In this document: positions 42,501 to 56,022 of the stretch, piece by piece
How the letters are laid out: the number at the start of each line of letters is the position of its first letter
Position numbering within the stretch: position 1 is the first letter of the stretch
Source: Hyaloperonospora brassicae
Taxonomy: Eukaryota; Oomycota; Peronosporomycetes; Peronosporales; Peronosporaceae
Direction: 5' to 3'
Length of the DNA: 64,000 bases
Assembly: GCA_947650285.1 (NCBI GenBank)
Contig: CANTFL010001342.1
Span: 558,001 to 622,000, forward strand
The notes under the pieces: model-generated
What the model saw: only the letters and a program-made list of their open reading frames with translations
Database searches by the model: none
Told to the model about the DNA's origin: nothing
Made by a program: the position numbers and the translations under genes

Positions 42501-45500
42501 TAACACGTAATATCTTGCAAGGTATGTGTAAATACAAGACTAGCATATCTGAGGGATTAAGATTCCTACTTATATCATTTTAACCATCTCACCAAGCATA
42601 GTATCATCATAGTCGACTTGCAGGTACTCCTTTTCGTTCTTGTGCATTTAGCTTTATTTCTCGTCCAAAAACAAGAAAGTTCCGCACCATACTTTGTATA
42701 ACTTTAAAAAATCGAATCTTTTTATCGAAGAATCGTTAGGATCAACCCGGTGCGTTGGGAGTAAGTCTCACTTTTTCATGTAAAAATATACCCATTTAAT
42801 CTTATCGAACAATACTAAAAAGAGGAACTAAAGCAATTTTATACACGATTTGGTCTGCATGAATATTCTGGATTTTCATTACCGATATACGGCCTCTCAG
42901 ACATAAAATCAGTCGAACAATAGCACGTCCTCCGATACATAGAAATCGATTAAATGGATCTTGTCTGTTTATGTAATTAGTCGAATCCGTTCGGTTAACA
43001 TATTCAAATCACGTATGAGATATGCGTGGCGCGTAGCACGATGCTCATATGCGTGCATCGACCCAAAATTATCGATATATTTATCAGGGACCGTGCAGGC
43101 ATTCGCTGATTTGATCAATAACAAGTGGTCGCGACACAAGGCGAAATATTGTACCCGAGATGATAATATCAGAGTATACATCGAGATCGGCGTTAGTCTT
43201 AGCATCTTCCATGAAAAGACATATGTCATAATCGACTGATTCAACACCTATAATGAAAAGGCACTTTTATGTAGTTTACGAAATTGATAATATTTGCAAA
43301 ACACTTTGCACGGTGTATGGTGTAATGTCTTGTCAAAAAAATTCGCTCAGAAGGACTTTAATTGGATGCAAGCGGTTAGCGCGAATCTGAATTCTTAAAC
43401 GCGTCGAACATTTAACCGATGATGATAAGCCGCTTGCACTGATGAGATTACAAGGATGTATGCTGATATATCTTAATTACACGACAATCATGATACGAGA
43501 GAAAACTGAGCAATCCACTGTTTATGAGTGACCAATTTTCTAAACTATATCTAAAAATGGATCAGTTCCTTTATGATAAATATTCATTTTTCATTGTTAA
43601 ACATATAAATTAGAAGTACGACTTCTAGATGTCAAATATCGCACAACACTATTTGCGAAAATTAATTAGCGGCTGATGGCTTTTCTGTTTGATCTCACCG
43701 CATTTAATATTTAATGCGAAGCGGCGCTGGATGCTACCTTCGAAGATATGTTGCCTCAATATTTAACTTACACGAGTAATACTAGATAAGTTGTGTATTG
43801 AAATAAATATTATCTACCCTGGCCAATGTCATTGACATGTAACATGACCATCATGACACATACTGTCCAAACTTGCCGTTATTCAATGTATTGACAAATT
43901 GAATAATGACTTGTGATAGAGTGACTGCAGATCGATCTACAAGGGAGAAAGAAGGACCTGTTAATGTACTTAAATTAGTTATTTATATACTGCAGACGAC
44001 GAGCATAGAGACGGGCTGGAAAGCGATTGTGTTTCACTACTTTAATAGTAGAAGTACATCTTCTACTAATAATATTGGTCAGCTTGTTAAGGAATGTATT
44101 TATAACTTGCGTGACACATACGTGAGCACATGACGCATTTGCACGCACTTCATGTTCAAAACAATTACGAGATAAAATATATCTATTTAGGCGACGTGGG
44201 CTAAACGCGTGACTCAAAATTATCGTGGGCGGCCCGCACTAGTGCTAGTGCTATGTATACAAAAAAGAAGTCATGCGTATGGCCCGAATATATATATACA
44301 TACAGTTCATAATTATGGTCAAGTCAAGCGTACTCTACCGAGTGTTATGAAATTCTTTGTTTACCAGTGAATGTACCAACACCATGCAAGTGATGCGAGA
44401 CCGTGTGGTCTTGCGTCAATCTACTCAATCGACTTTGTGGAAGACACCTGCACGGATGCTGCAACGATGACAAGATTGTACGACAAATTATACCGTACAC
44501 CATCATTTATTGTTGTGCGGTTTTTAAAACCTGTAAACGTTAGCCTAGAACATTCGTTTATTGCTAGCGGTTTTATGGCATCAGTTGCTTAGCGTTTGTC
44601 TGTCAATAATAACAACTTACATTTGAATAGTTAAAAAAGGTTTGTCACAAACTTCAAAATTCGTGGCCATGAGGAATTGCTAAACAATTTAAGAGCGTTC
44701 ACCATCGAGTCTCTGAAACCGGTGTATTCGTTTAAGCGCACGCTTTCTACTTTTTATTTCATCAAAAAGGCCGTATAACCCTGTCTCTTGTAAGACACTC
44801 AAATTAAAATCGAGCAAAAAAAAGAGTGCTGCAACTCGATGCATGCGTGATCACTTTTATTTACTTTTAACGATCACACTTTCAAATAATATGCTTAATG
44901 CGTATTTATTAATGCAAATTTTAGACATACGCCTAATTCCAATGATTTTGCAATGCTTTTAAAAATATTTAAATAGACCATGTCATACTTCTTCAATTTA
45001 CAGAGGCGTTTGTTTCGGATAAAATTCTCGCCATTTGTTGTCACGTAAGAATATATGGTGTCTCCTCCAAAAAACTTACCTGTAGGACCTATCTTTGACC
45101 GGCGTTGATTTTCTAAAAACGCTATACGTGTAATCTTTGACTATTTCGCATATTTACTATAGAATACGGTTGTATAGGAAAATATTAATCTGAATGAAAA
45201 TATTGATCTGAAACGTGGTGACAACTTCGTTGGTTGCTTCCGATCTGAAAAATAATCGTAACCATGAGTGGGGGAAACGTGATATTATCTCGACCTTCCT
45301 CTTATCGCATATGTTTTATGATGGAATTTACATGCAAAATACAATGCAGCATGTATTAAAATATAAAGTATACGTGCAGAGCTGATTACCATTAATCGTA
45401 TTTTCATAACTACGCGCGCCCAGGATAAGCGCTTGAATTGAGAATGTATATATATGTCAAAGTTTATGAAGGGAGAACTTCACAGCCGTAGAAATTATGT

Positions 45501-47998
45501 GCGTAAGTACGAACAAAGACGTACCACTCATACTTAAGTAGGTACAAAAAAATTATAAAGTAGCTTATCGGAGTAGGCGCTGCCCAGTTGGCCTAAAACA
45601 AATAAAAACTACGTAACGATCTATTCAAATTTTAGATTTGAAGGTTACACCTTTATAATACATAATTTAGAATGAAATGAATATATATGTGAACTAGGCC
45701 GTCAAATTTGGTACTTAAAACGTTTCATATATGTTTCTTGTTCTCGTCCCGTTTCGTCGGTACACCGCATTAGTAAGGATCCATCCACGAAAAGACAACT
45801 GCTTTTCAGGCCAGATGAATATCCACTGATAACTTCAGCATTTTTAACTGTGCTGTGCGCGCTTTTAAGAAAGTGGTTCCATACCCTTCAACGAGATTAT
45901 CTTTATACTCGCTAAATGTTGATAGGAGGAACTTTAATTTGCCGCACCTGTGAATATTAGCATCATTGCGTTTGATAAGTTTATCTTAGACTGCGTCGAT
46001 CGCGTCGAACTCGGCACCTGTCGCATAGAGAATTACCTCGACGCATGGTGAGCATGATTCAAAATGTGTTGCTTGAGTGAGTTCTTCTCTCCCTTCATTA
46101 AAGAGTCAGCCATATTATTGGAAATTAATCATGGATAGCGTAAAATTTAAATGAAAAATGGTGTTTGCGTCTTTGACGCATGCACCAAGTCATCAATGGC
46201 ACGTCGGTATTCGATGGGAACCAACTACAACTCGTAAAATAGTGAACGGGAAGGTTTATACTTCATGTATAACCACGAGGACGCTATTTGCATCTTCCAG
46301 TTTGATGTTCGTTTTTAATCAGACAAATATACGCGTTTCCCTCCGTAATTTGATGAAAACCACGAATTGAGAATGCTACTAATCAAAATGAGTTTATCTA
46401 ACAAAGGCTGACTTTTCAGGAGTACCTTAAAGACTAAAGATCGTATTTATAAAAAGCCAAACGCCGCTCCAGGAAGCTATTGGCTATAGAAATAAGAATA
46501 GATGCCCTATCGTACCGAAGTATTAAGCGTCATTAACTGTTTTCTACATTTAAAAAGATGATGCTTCGGTCATGTCCGAAACGACTAGTAAATTAATAAT
46601 ATAAATGCACTCGTCATATTCGGCTGAGTGTAAGCCGTTAACTGTGCGGGCGACAGTGGATCGAAATATACCATATGACCGGTCTTGCAGAGTCGGGTAA
46701 TGTTATTGGACAAAGGATGACGAGGAATGGTATACAATACAATGGCGCGATCGCGAATCTAATACCTGCAACCGCGGCCTATTACTAAAAGTCAAATAAA
46801 AGTTTCGAGGTCGAGCTCGTATTACGTAATTTATAGTCTATATGGACAAGTAGTAAAGAAATTTATTGTAAAACAGAAGAGATCGAGAAGCAAAATCAAG
46901 ATGGCGGTATGTACGTGGTAAATTTAGGAATGCATGTTGCGATCGTTAAAACAATCATGAACGATACGATTGCTATCCCAGAATACGAATTGCGGGCAAC
47001 AATCGGATGGTAGAAACCCATCCTACAATCATAGATGTGGATGGAAATATGAAAACAAAATTTGTAAAAGTTGATCCGTGGTCCCAGGTCTGTGGTCTGG
47101 GATCTAGTGTGCGGGATTCGTAATCCGCGATTGCGATTTAAACGACGGAGACCCTATCGATCCGAGAAGTTGGATGTTCCTCAACACCCGATCCGCGATC
47201 GCGGCCTGTATGGAGGGATGAATATGAGGAGAAATTCGAAGCGTAAAGGATATTCCTTCAGTGAAGATATAACGCGTGGAATAATCTAAAAATAAGAAAG
47301 GTGCATGATGCAAGATTTTTCGTTTAATTAAATTTTAACAATACACGTCTATATTTTTTAGTGAAATTGCTGACCACTTGATCTCATAAAAATAATGATA
47401 ATGTAAAAGAGTTATATCCTTGGATTGTTTGGCCAGAATTGCAAGGACTTTTAATACAATAAAAACACTTTCCTCGCTGAGATCGGATACGGCAACAACG
47501 CAAACGGCGAGGTGATGGACAGCGAAACGACTCAAGTGGTGAGAGGGTCAGTCTAAATAATATTGTACAGATTGTCTAGTAGGCAATCTCGTCTGTATCG
47601 GGTTGAATCACATCGAGCGCCCTCCAAGTATACTAGGAATCATGTAATAAATTCCACACTGTCACCCTATCCATCACAGAAACCGTCGATTTCCCCTCGA
47701 AACGAGTTCACGTGGAAGCGTATAGCCAGCCACACAAATAATTACACAAATCAACGTATAAAGCAAGTACGAAAACGGAGTAATTACAATAAAATTTGAT
47801 TATATAGGCTTATCTAAAGGGACAAAATCGCTAAAAGCTTGCGATCGCTACTCCACGACACAAACGAAATAAATGTAAAAAAGTATACCCATGATTTTGC
47901 AATCGTCCATAGCTTCCTTGAAAACGTATTTTCGTAAAATGGATTCTCATCTATGTGCCAAAACCAACTGATGCCACAATATTCTACGGGATGAAGTG
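36920..47998. other. AT-rich gene desert
   Basis: About 11 kb with only short frames (none above ~105 codons) and no recognisable domain, RNA gene or intact repeat. An (AT)n run lies at 39558-39586. A GATC-rich patch at about 47070-47230 recalls the repeat at 32.6 kb. The stretch is probably very old transposon debris. Confidence 0.5.
39558..39586. repeat. (AT)n microsatellite
   Basis: An uninterrupted AT dinucleotide run of about 29 bp. Confidence 0.95.
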
Positions 47999-50900
47999 CT
48001 ACATATATCTGGTTAATACAGCCATCGTGAAGCCCGCCAAATATGTTCTAGCGAGCAATCTAATACTGGCGTGGTCCACAAGTCGGCTGAACATGATGGA
48101 ATGATTGCCTCGAATATATTGTTCACATTTTCGTTCATTTTGACCCTCATTCATGACCTGCAGCCGCATATCGTCACGAGTCGGCAAGACGATTCGTCGC
48201 GCGTCGACAGTAACCATTATATGATATATCGACCCGTTGAAATGTATGTATAAATCTGACAAAGTCCTATATGGCGCTGGCATGCTTTGAAAAATTTGCT
48301 GGTATGTTTAATGACTAAATTACGACCGTACAAGTCCTTCAGATTTTGTAAAAGTCTTTTTCACGTTGTCGATAATGGGACGAAAAGACAAATGCATTCA
48401 TCGGTTTGATTGTAGGATTGTGCCCGCGTTGGAAAATACAGCGTACTCTTCAGCAGGACGGTATGACAAATAATTAGCAAAGACGTTCATTCGTCTTTTT
48501 TTATACTCCGAGAAGAAAGATAGCCTCGTCACAATTCTGAGCGAGAAGTGGTAATGATGCATGGTCCGTTAAAGCAATGGACAGTCTATCTCCGGTAATA
48601 CATTTGCGAAACTTGTACTTTAAATACTTCGTGGTAAGGCGTTATTTGGTACGCACTAATAAAAAATTGGTAGCCGCTTAGCTAAAGCGATGGATAGGAT
48701 ATGACGCTCTCTGCGCCGTCTATGTCATTCTGCATCAATGTGCAGCCTTCCAAGAGCTCAAGTAATAATTAAAGTTGGCAGATCTGTAAATACCGGGTAT
48801 AATTAGCATATGCTTTTGTAGCAAGCACTTGTCTAACTTTTAACGAGCGTGCTGACACTCAGCACCTCACAAACGGGTTTTGTAATTATTTAAAAATTGA
48901 GAAGGGGCGAAGTTGTCGCGGCGTAGTTGCGCAAGTACACAGCAGAATCAAGGAGCTTTTTATTCCCTCGATAAAGCTTGGCACTGGCAGCAATAAACTA
49001 CCACGAGATCTTTCGGAGTAATTGTTTACTTTTTTCTGCGGATGAGCCACTTCAGAAGGAACAGATCGCTAGTTATACACATCTTGAGATCTGCGCCCAT
49101 TATTTGCTCGAGCAAAAGGACAAAAAATACTAGGATATAAAGTAGGTGGAATTTCACTATTAATTATCCTCTTGGATCCTGCTACGTATGATACGTCATA
49201 GAAGCAACTTGAGGCAAATACCTGCACATATTGCACCCGATATATATCACACCTTTTGAATGTGAAAGTGGCATTACTTATCCTCTGCAACATTCTTAAT
49301 CACTCTTAAGGCGTATCTATACATGCTTTCACGGCTACAAAGACTTATATCATTCGCGCATGATGATCTGATGTACTATTTCTACCCGTTTTATCGACAA
49401 GAACGATACTTTCGACAGAACATCAGCAAAAACAAGATTATTTGGTATCGACATCAAAGCTAGAACCTGTGAGCATTCATACAACATAACATGATGAACT
49501 ATCGGCTATCATCCTGTTAATATTCGTGCCTTGCCGATGAAAAAATTAGTGAGAAATTGAATTCTTACACATGAATTTACATAAACGATTGGCATATAAT
49601 ATTTTGATCGGTAGTTATTGTACACAAGGAATTTCAAGTTCTTCAGGATACACTATAAAGAAGTAAACTTTAATCCGATTTCGTGACGAAAGCTTTTAAA
49701 CTTCGACGCCTAGCACGGTACAATTTTGGAAAATGAATGATATGTAATTCATATCAATGTAGCATATATTAGCTTAAGCCATTTGTAGACGCTTTACGAT
49801 TCGTCCGAGTCTTTTAAGCGAGCACACTTCGTTCCCGGATGAGCTACTATATAGTAATTTGTTCTAAGACAATACTTGTTGACATAAGACCCAATATTTC
49901 AAGGTGTGCGTGTATATTCTATATTTTTATTCACTTTGATCTTGCAAACCGTGGTGACTTTTGATAGCTGACAATTTAGTTGATTTCGAACTTTAATCGA
50001 AGGGGCTGCCCGATAAATGTACAAGCGCTTACACTTACTTATTCATTATAATAAGAAATTATATAGACCTCTAATGTCCTAATAATTTGCTGATTCAAGC
50101 TATTTGGGACTTCTCCCCTTAACGTCTTCTGTCTTTTTACGCTCTGACACAGCTACCTTTTCATGGTTTCATGTTAATGCGGTCTTTCTATAAAATGTTG
50201 TTAAAACTAAGTGATATTATTTTTGTACTGTGGATCTAAAAACTTATATTGTTTTCATGTTCCTGTCTCCTCGAAAGTCATGAGAAGTGTCCCTATGACA
50301 CTGTATGTGACTCAACAAAATCTTCGGCAGCTTGCTTTACTGTGCAGTGGTCAGTTACACTGTAGGTTTTGTGCAATATTACGTATATAAACAGCCCACG
50401 CGTGGTTCATCGCACTGACTTTCATAATGCTCCCACCCTCACCTACAATCCAAGACGGTCATTCGATGACGATCTGAGGAGAAAGTGGTCGGTATGCTTA
50501 TAAATCGGTATGGCCATCTAGTTCGTGGCCAATAATCTTTTAGCTATGCTAGACCGACGATAAAATCGAATGTTGGACCTGCTTTCGATATGATTAAATG
50601 TCATCGCACGGTGTATCTCTTAACAGGTCTTGTATTGCCGAGAATGTATTACCGTTACGCATGCGTCAATGCGGGGCGCACCGTCATCCTCGTAAGAGGA
50701 TGTCTTACCCGGCTTATAATCCATAGCCATGATATTCTAGCGACTCACGCAGTATAAAGTTCTACGACGGCCCAGAGTCGACTAGTGCTGGTAGTGACAT
50801 TTCTCTGGTCATTTCAAATTTAATAGGGGGTCAGAGCTAACTCATCGCCAAGGACAGTCACAAGCAATGACTGCTTGTTGTGAAAAACCTTCGTCAAGAC

Positions 50901-52060
50901 GATTGTGTATTTTTTTGACGGTATTAGCTGGCATGTCTCTTAGCCCATACTTGTCCCAGTCTTACTATGATAAAAAACGTTATTAGTGCCATTTTGCTTT
51001 CGCTTAAGATCCGCTATCAAAAACCTTTTCGTTTCCTACCGGTCGTTCTGGCTTGTCGTTAGCAAATGTGGATTTGGTGCAGCTAACCTATTTGATTAGT
51101 GCTCACTCTTGGACAACGATTGTATTTCTGCAACCTCTTGTATCCAAGATATCAGAAGGGCTCGCTCTCGATGTAACTGAATTGAATAATGTTTTGTCTT
51201 ACTATCTTCTGTCGTCTTGATAGACACTTAAGGACGATCCATCTCGTTCGTGCCTCGACATAAGGGTTATATGATCCACTATTTTTATAATTTTGTTAAG
51301 CGTATCCAATATAAGGCGGAGTGGGTTGGCCTTAACAATGCCATTCGCAAGGCCTTGGCTGAGCACAGTGATTTTTCGTGTGTGTTCGTCAACAGGTTTT
51401 CCAGTTGGACCTTAAGAAATACGTAATGTATCAATTTTGCTGCGCGTAAGCACTTTCACGCTTAAAAGCAGAAATCGCTGATCGAGCACTAAAATTAGCT
51501 TCCGGCGGCTCAAAGTGTTGTCTGATCCGAGACACAAGGCCCTCTATCGACCCAATTGAATGTAGGCCGTATGCCCGATCTGAAGGCCCAATGTGACACA
51601 ATCTAAAATACCTTTAACCAGTCGAATGCGACGCGCGTGTCCTCGTATAGAATACGAAGATACTCAATGCAATCTTCCAGCTTCATCAACCTCAAAGCTA
51701 ATTTTCTTTCTTGACTTAATATAAATTATTCACTCACATTATTATGCTTCAGGTCGACGCGATTGCGTCGTCATGGATCCTGTAGATCGCGCCGTTTGCG
51801 GTCAAAACGGTTTGTAATGTTAAATTGCCTGTATTTCATACACCTGCCTGTAAAGAACCTTTCTGAATTAGCAAGGTTCTGTAATCGTTAAGTTTTCAAG
51901 TTTGAGCAAATCGACATCAGAATTATAGACTGCCGCTCATCTCTTTCCATATCTAATAAATTAACCTAAACGGCATATTCGCTAATTGTGGATCACACAA
52001 TCGATTGAAGCCCATTTGATGTTGCTCAAGTGGAAAAAGTCTTTATAGTTATCTTATTGG
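47999..52060 (-). pseudogene. Decayed Ty3/gypsy gag-pol (second old copy) on the minus strand
   Basis: The region is colinear with the young element over gag and most of pol. Integrase zinc-finger lead-in lies at 47999-48283 (ARRIVLPTRDDMRLQVMNE against TPRVVVPAHHDLRLRIMYE). RNase H follows at about 48490-48780, the end of the reverse transcriptase at ~48840-49030, the pre-RT linker to ~50370, the protease area at ~50580-50890, the gag zinc-knuckle area at ~51050-51150 and the gag start region near 52000-52060. Many stops and indels make it dead. Several hairpins of the young copy have lost one arm here (near 48570, for example). The integrase core and chromodomain are missing or unrecognisable below 47999. 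Confidence 0.7.
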
Positions 52061-52359
52061 TTTTTCTATTTGATGATTCAAAATTACTAGGATGGCTGTA
52101 ATCTCGCCTATTATCATACAGACAATAAGGTATTACGAAGTGTTACCGGCCCACTTTCGCCTCTAATGATAACCGTGCAAGCTACCTCTCTATCCATAGC
52201 GTCATAAGATGCTGTAAGCTTGTAAGACACGCTTCGTTTAGTAGAAGGTTTCTCTTAATCACTATTACATTGAGAAAAGGGTGGAAGTTTACGATGTAAA
52301 AACGCTATATTAAAGTGTCAATTCTCTCAGTTAGCCCCCTTTATCCTACATTAAATGTA

Positions 52360-53838
52360 GGGATCCGCTATTAACCACTCACTATTCGCTAACCACCACT
52401 CACCCCCATTAATTCTAGGAATTTCATACTTTACCTCGCGCTGTGATTGGTTAAATGTAAATTGATAATAAAGAATTTTAATTAAACGCACATTTAACGC
52501 GAAACAAAATCCTCGTTGAAAAGATGCGCGTGCTCTTCAAGCTCATCCGGTCAAGTCATGGCCAGAGATCTCCATCTACGTTTGTTAGAGGATACCTCTG
52601 TCTCCGCCTCCTATACCATTACATTAGAATCATTGTTCCCGAAAGACGAGAAGCATGAGCTTTACGATCTCTACGTGAGTCGACGACAAATCCCCGAGTC
52701 CGGTATCGTCAAGTCGATCATCTCCTACAGGTAGACAGAAATGCACGCCACTGTGATGTTTCGCCAAAAGTGTGAGCGTCTGTGTCTGAACTCGATGACA
52801 GGAGAACACCGGATTTAGATTATCAATGCAATCGTCCATGGCCTCATGAGTTTCGAGATCGATGGATCTAGCGTCAATGCTGAGTGCTCGAAAGGGTACA
52901 ATATCGAGTTCGGCGACGAAGTCTTTGGTGCGTATAATACGATTACTGATAGCATCCTTACGAGCAGTGGATACAGCATGTACCTGAACGTGACTAATTC
53001 TTACAGCGCGTTTGTGGCGACGAGCGGCGGTGTAGATACTGGATGTCCGCGGGTGGTGAAGCAAATTGCTGTGACGAACGAATTTTGGCTATTCGGTATT
53101 GGATTCTTGGCCTTGGGACGAATCAGCCCTTTTCCGGAATAAAGCAGTCAAACTCTTCGCGATTGATTGTGGTGAGCATTAACGAACTAGTATTTCAGCT
53201 ACGTACCAATTTCAAAATAATTTGTTGATGCTTTGTTGTTTTTTTGCTTGGTTGGTTGGATGTATGTAAACAACATTGACTGTGTTGGACTAGGGATTTT
53301 TTACGGAGCGTTTCTTGTGTAGGGCACCGGAGATTCCTCGACATCTCCATCAAACGTTGGACATGCGGCAAGTGTGTCGCCATGCCGACAATACATTGCA
53401 CTGGATGTCAGTGAAGCGTTTTAACATAATGCGGACAGTCAATGAGCTCGTGTGTTTTAAATTCGGCAGCTGCTGTCACTTTTGGCGCGCATGAACACTG
53501 CAAAGTAACAGCTTTGATGTCGCCTTCTTTTTTATTCCTGACTTGCCTAGTGTGTAGAACAGTCATAATTTAGCCTTCATCAGCAAAAAGTGAGTAAAGA
53601 GCAGCCCGCGCATTTTCTAGACTAGCATAGCTGGTGTTGAAATGTTCATGGTAACGATCCATGCCGGCGACGTGAGCGGTGTTTCGAATGTCGATGGCTG
53701 TGCAGCTAAAAAAGAATCGTTGGTACTGAGTAAGACCGGAACAACGGTTTTATTTTCTTATTTAATTGGCCAATCACAATGAACTTGAATTAGGAGTGAG
53801 TGGTAGTGAGCGAAAAGGGAGTGGTGAATAGCGGCTCC
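52360..53838. mobile_element. Non-autonomous inverted-repeat DNA transposon, probably Mutator-like (MULE)
   Basis: The 1479-bp unit has long terminal inverted repeats (left 52360-52457; right 53758-53838) that share CCGCTATT, ACCACTC, TTCGCT, ACCACTCAC and GTGATTGG in mirrored order. It is flanked by a 9-bp near-perfect duplication (TTAAATGTA at 52351-52359, TTAAATGTT at 53839-53847). Terminal repeats of 80-100 bp with 9-bp duplications are typical of Mutator-like elements; an 8-bp hAT reading is the alternative. No transposase domain is visible. The interior is clearly GC-richer than the flanks and has open frames on both strands, as in elements that have captured host sequence. Confidence 0.75.
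52516..53142 (+). pseudogene. Open-frame fragments inside the inverted-repeat transposon, unknown origin
   Basis: Two plus-strand frames (52516-52734, 72 codons, and 52846-53142, 98 codons) and an overlapping 144-codon minus frame (52630-53064) are present. The plus fragments read more protein-like (LESLFPKDEKHELYDLYVS; EFGDEVFGAYNTITDSI). I do not recognise them. They could be one broken captured gene or the rest of an element-encoded protein. Confidence 0.35.
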
Positions 53839-53847
53839 TTAAATGTT

Positions 53848-55526
53848 TGAAACTACTCTAACTTTACAAGCTCACTTACCACCCATCGCGTGGGTGTAGC
53901 TCTATTAGGGTTTCGATACGATTTTTTTGGGGCGTATATTAACAAATATGTTAAGCGACGCTGAATCTTACCATTAAAGGTAATATTCCATCTATATAAA
54001 TGATGGAAATCGACTTTAAAAATTATTATCAATTACGATAAAATGTACAGTGACACATTTTTTGACGTTTACAAGAAATGGATTTACTCTGCTTCTGTTA
54101 AAATCAACTCTAAGACTGAAACACCTCCCTTACAAAGCGATTCATTCTTTTTTTACGAATGACAAGCTATATGCGTAAAAATTATAATAATGTTTGAATA
54201 CACTACGATAAGAATAGATCACCGATAGTATAATCCGTTTTTTTGTTGAACAGAACGCCAAAAGTCACGCGCAATTATAAGTTTTATCGTGCCGTAAAAA
54301 TAAACTAGTACAGCTGGTGTATGGGGCTCACAAAAATTCTGTTGTTATAATGGCTACATTTGCTTCACATGTTACTTCTTTGTCGTAAACGTGCACGTAA
54401 GTTTAGAATATGCTGAAAGGCTCTTTCGGGGAACAACGATTATATTGACGGAAAGAAACACAACGAAGAAGGATCAAGTAAACAAGGTTTAGGTCGTCCA
54501 GAGGTAGTGTGGCGTTCCAAAAGATGTATCATCGTAGAAAGTGACTCCTGACCGTACATTTCCATCCGTACGGATAAAAAAGCGCATAAAAATATTAAAT
54601 CGTGATTTAAAACGACGTTATTTTTGACATCGATAAATGAGGCGGTAGGTGACAGATTTTTGTAAACCACATGTGAGCATGTGACCATTCATTGGCAGCA
54701 CTACATCACTACTGTCTTTGGCTGCGATGTAACAGAGCCCTAAACGTTTACAGCGTATTATCTACACGCAAAAATGCAATACAGCACTAGGCATATAAAT
54801 GAGCGAAAAATGTTCTTGAAAAACAAGTGAATTGAGTCAGCATGCAAGGCCTCTTGTCTGAGAATGAACCCGCGCTGCAACAATCGACAAATAGCATTAG
54901 AAGTTGCCAAAGTTATATGGATGAGTCTGTAAAATATCTCGTATGCTTTGGATGGGCAGACAAATGTACAATTTATTTTTCTTACGCGTCGGAGCACTGC
55001 CACGGAACGTTTTCGTCAAACGCGCAAAATGGGGTGGCTGCACCTCTTGCGACATGTATAATTATTGATCCGCGTTATGAATAGAATCCTTAGCTTTTTC
55101 TATTAATGTTCTGCATAATGTGATTACTCTACATACTAGCGCGGAAAGCTTTATAAATGACGGCAGTTTCTAGGAACGAGCACGAATACCTGTTATTGAC
55201 AATTACAAAATGCGAATCGTTTGCTGCGGTCTTATCGGATTATTTTTGAGACAGGATCGATATACAATTACAAAGCATTATGGTCAGGCATCTTCTCGTG
55301 CAAAATAGAAAGATATTATCAAATCGAACAGCGGCAACGACGGTCAAGAGGCTAGCCTAAATCTTCATAGTAATCAGTATGCTGCTTGGTTTGTGATGAC
55401 TTTTTCGTATGTCTTGTCGAAAAGCGAAATGATAGTTTGCGAGGATATACTGTAGGCCATAAAAGTCATTCAATATTAAGCGTACACAAGGTATGGGCTT
55501 AAATAAAAAACAGCCAGTAGATACAG
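53848..55526. other. AT-rich region, no supported gene
   Basis: Only short frames without recognisable features are seen. Confidence 0.45.
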
Positions 55527-55531
55527 ATGTA

Positions 55532-55972
55532 TGTAACGGGGCTACCCATCAGATGATGGCACCATTGTGAAAAAACATGGAAACAAAGAATATTACATTG
55601 AATTTTCTTTTAAAATTATCACGAAATACAGTGATATTGTCGGCATGACCGAAGGGTCAACTCATTGGGTGATATCGTGATGATATTAATCCACCAATCG
55701 CTGCTAGACGCTCGCAACGGGTGGTGAGTAGACGTCATCATACATTTAGGTATATTGATATAATTAAGTACGGACAAAAAAAGAATTAGAGTTAAACGAC
55801 ACAAATATATTAAACGCATGTTTAAATTTTACCACGACTAGAGTCTTTATCTTAGTTGCTTATCGTCCTCTGGATCAGTGTTATACATATCAGAACACTG
55901 ACCTTTACTGTTTTTAGTGGGAGAAAACTTCGTGCTGAAAATCCAATACGTAATTGTCGGTGCCCCGTTACA
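55532..55972 (+). repeat. 5' LTR of decayed element
   Basis: The 441-bp LTR begins TGTAACGGGG and ends GTGCCCCGTTACA. It belongs to the same subfamily as the solo LTR at 15017 but is visibly diverged from its own 3' partner, which indicates an old insertion. Confidence 0.9.
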
Positions 55973-56022
55973 CCTATTAAGACCTTTATAGTTCGTCCAA
56001 TGATTACAATCCCATCGCCCAA

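Noticed and set aside
44371..44592. A 73-codon frame in the gene desert
   Set aside because: No recognisable feature; the length is compatible with chance.
47335..47535. Weak resemblance of a minus frame to the RNase H lead-in of pol
   Set aside because: The match is short and its position is out of order for the neighbouring decayed copy.
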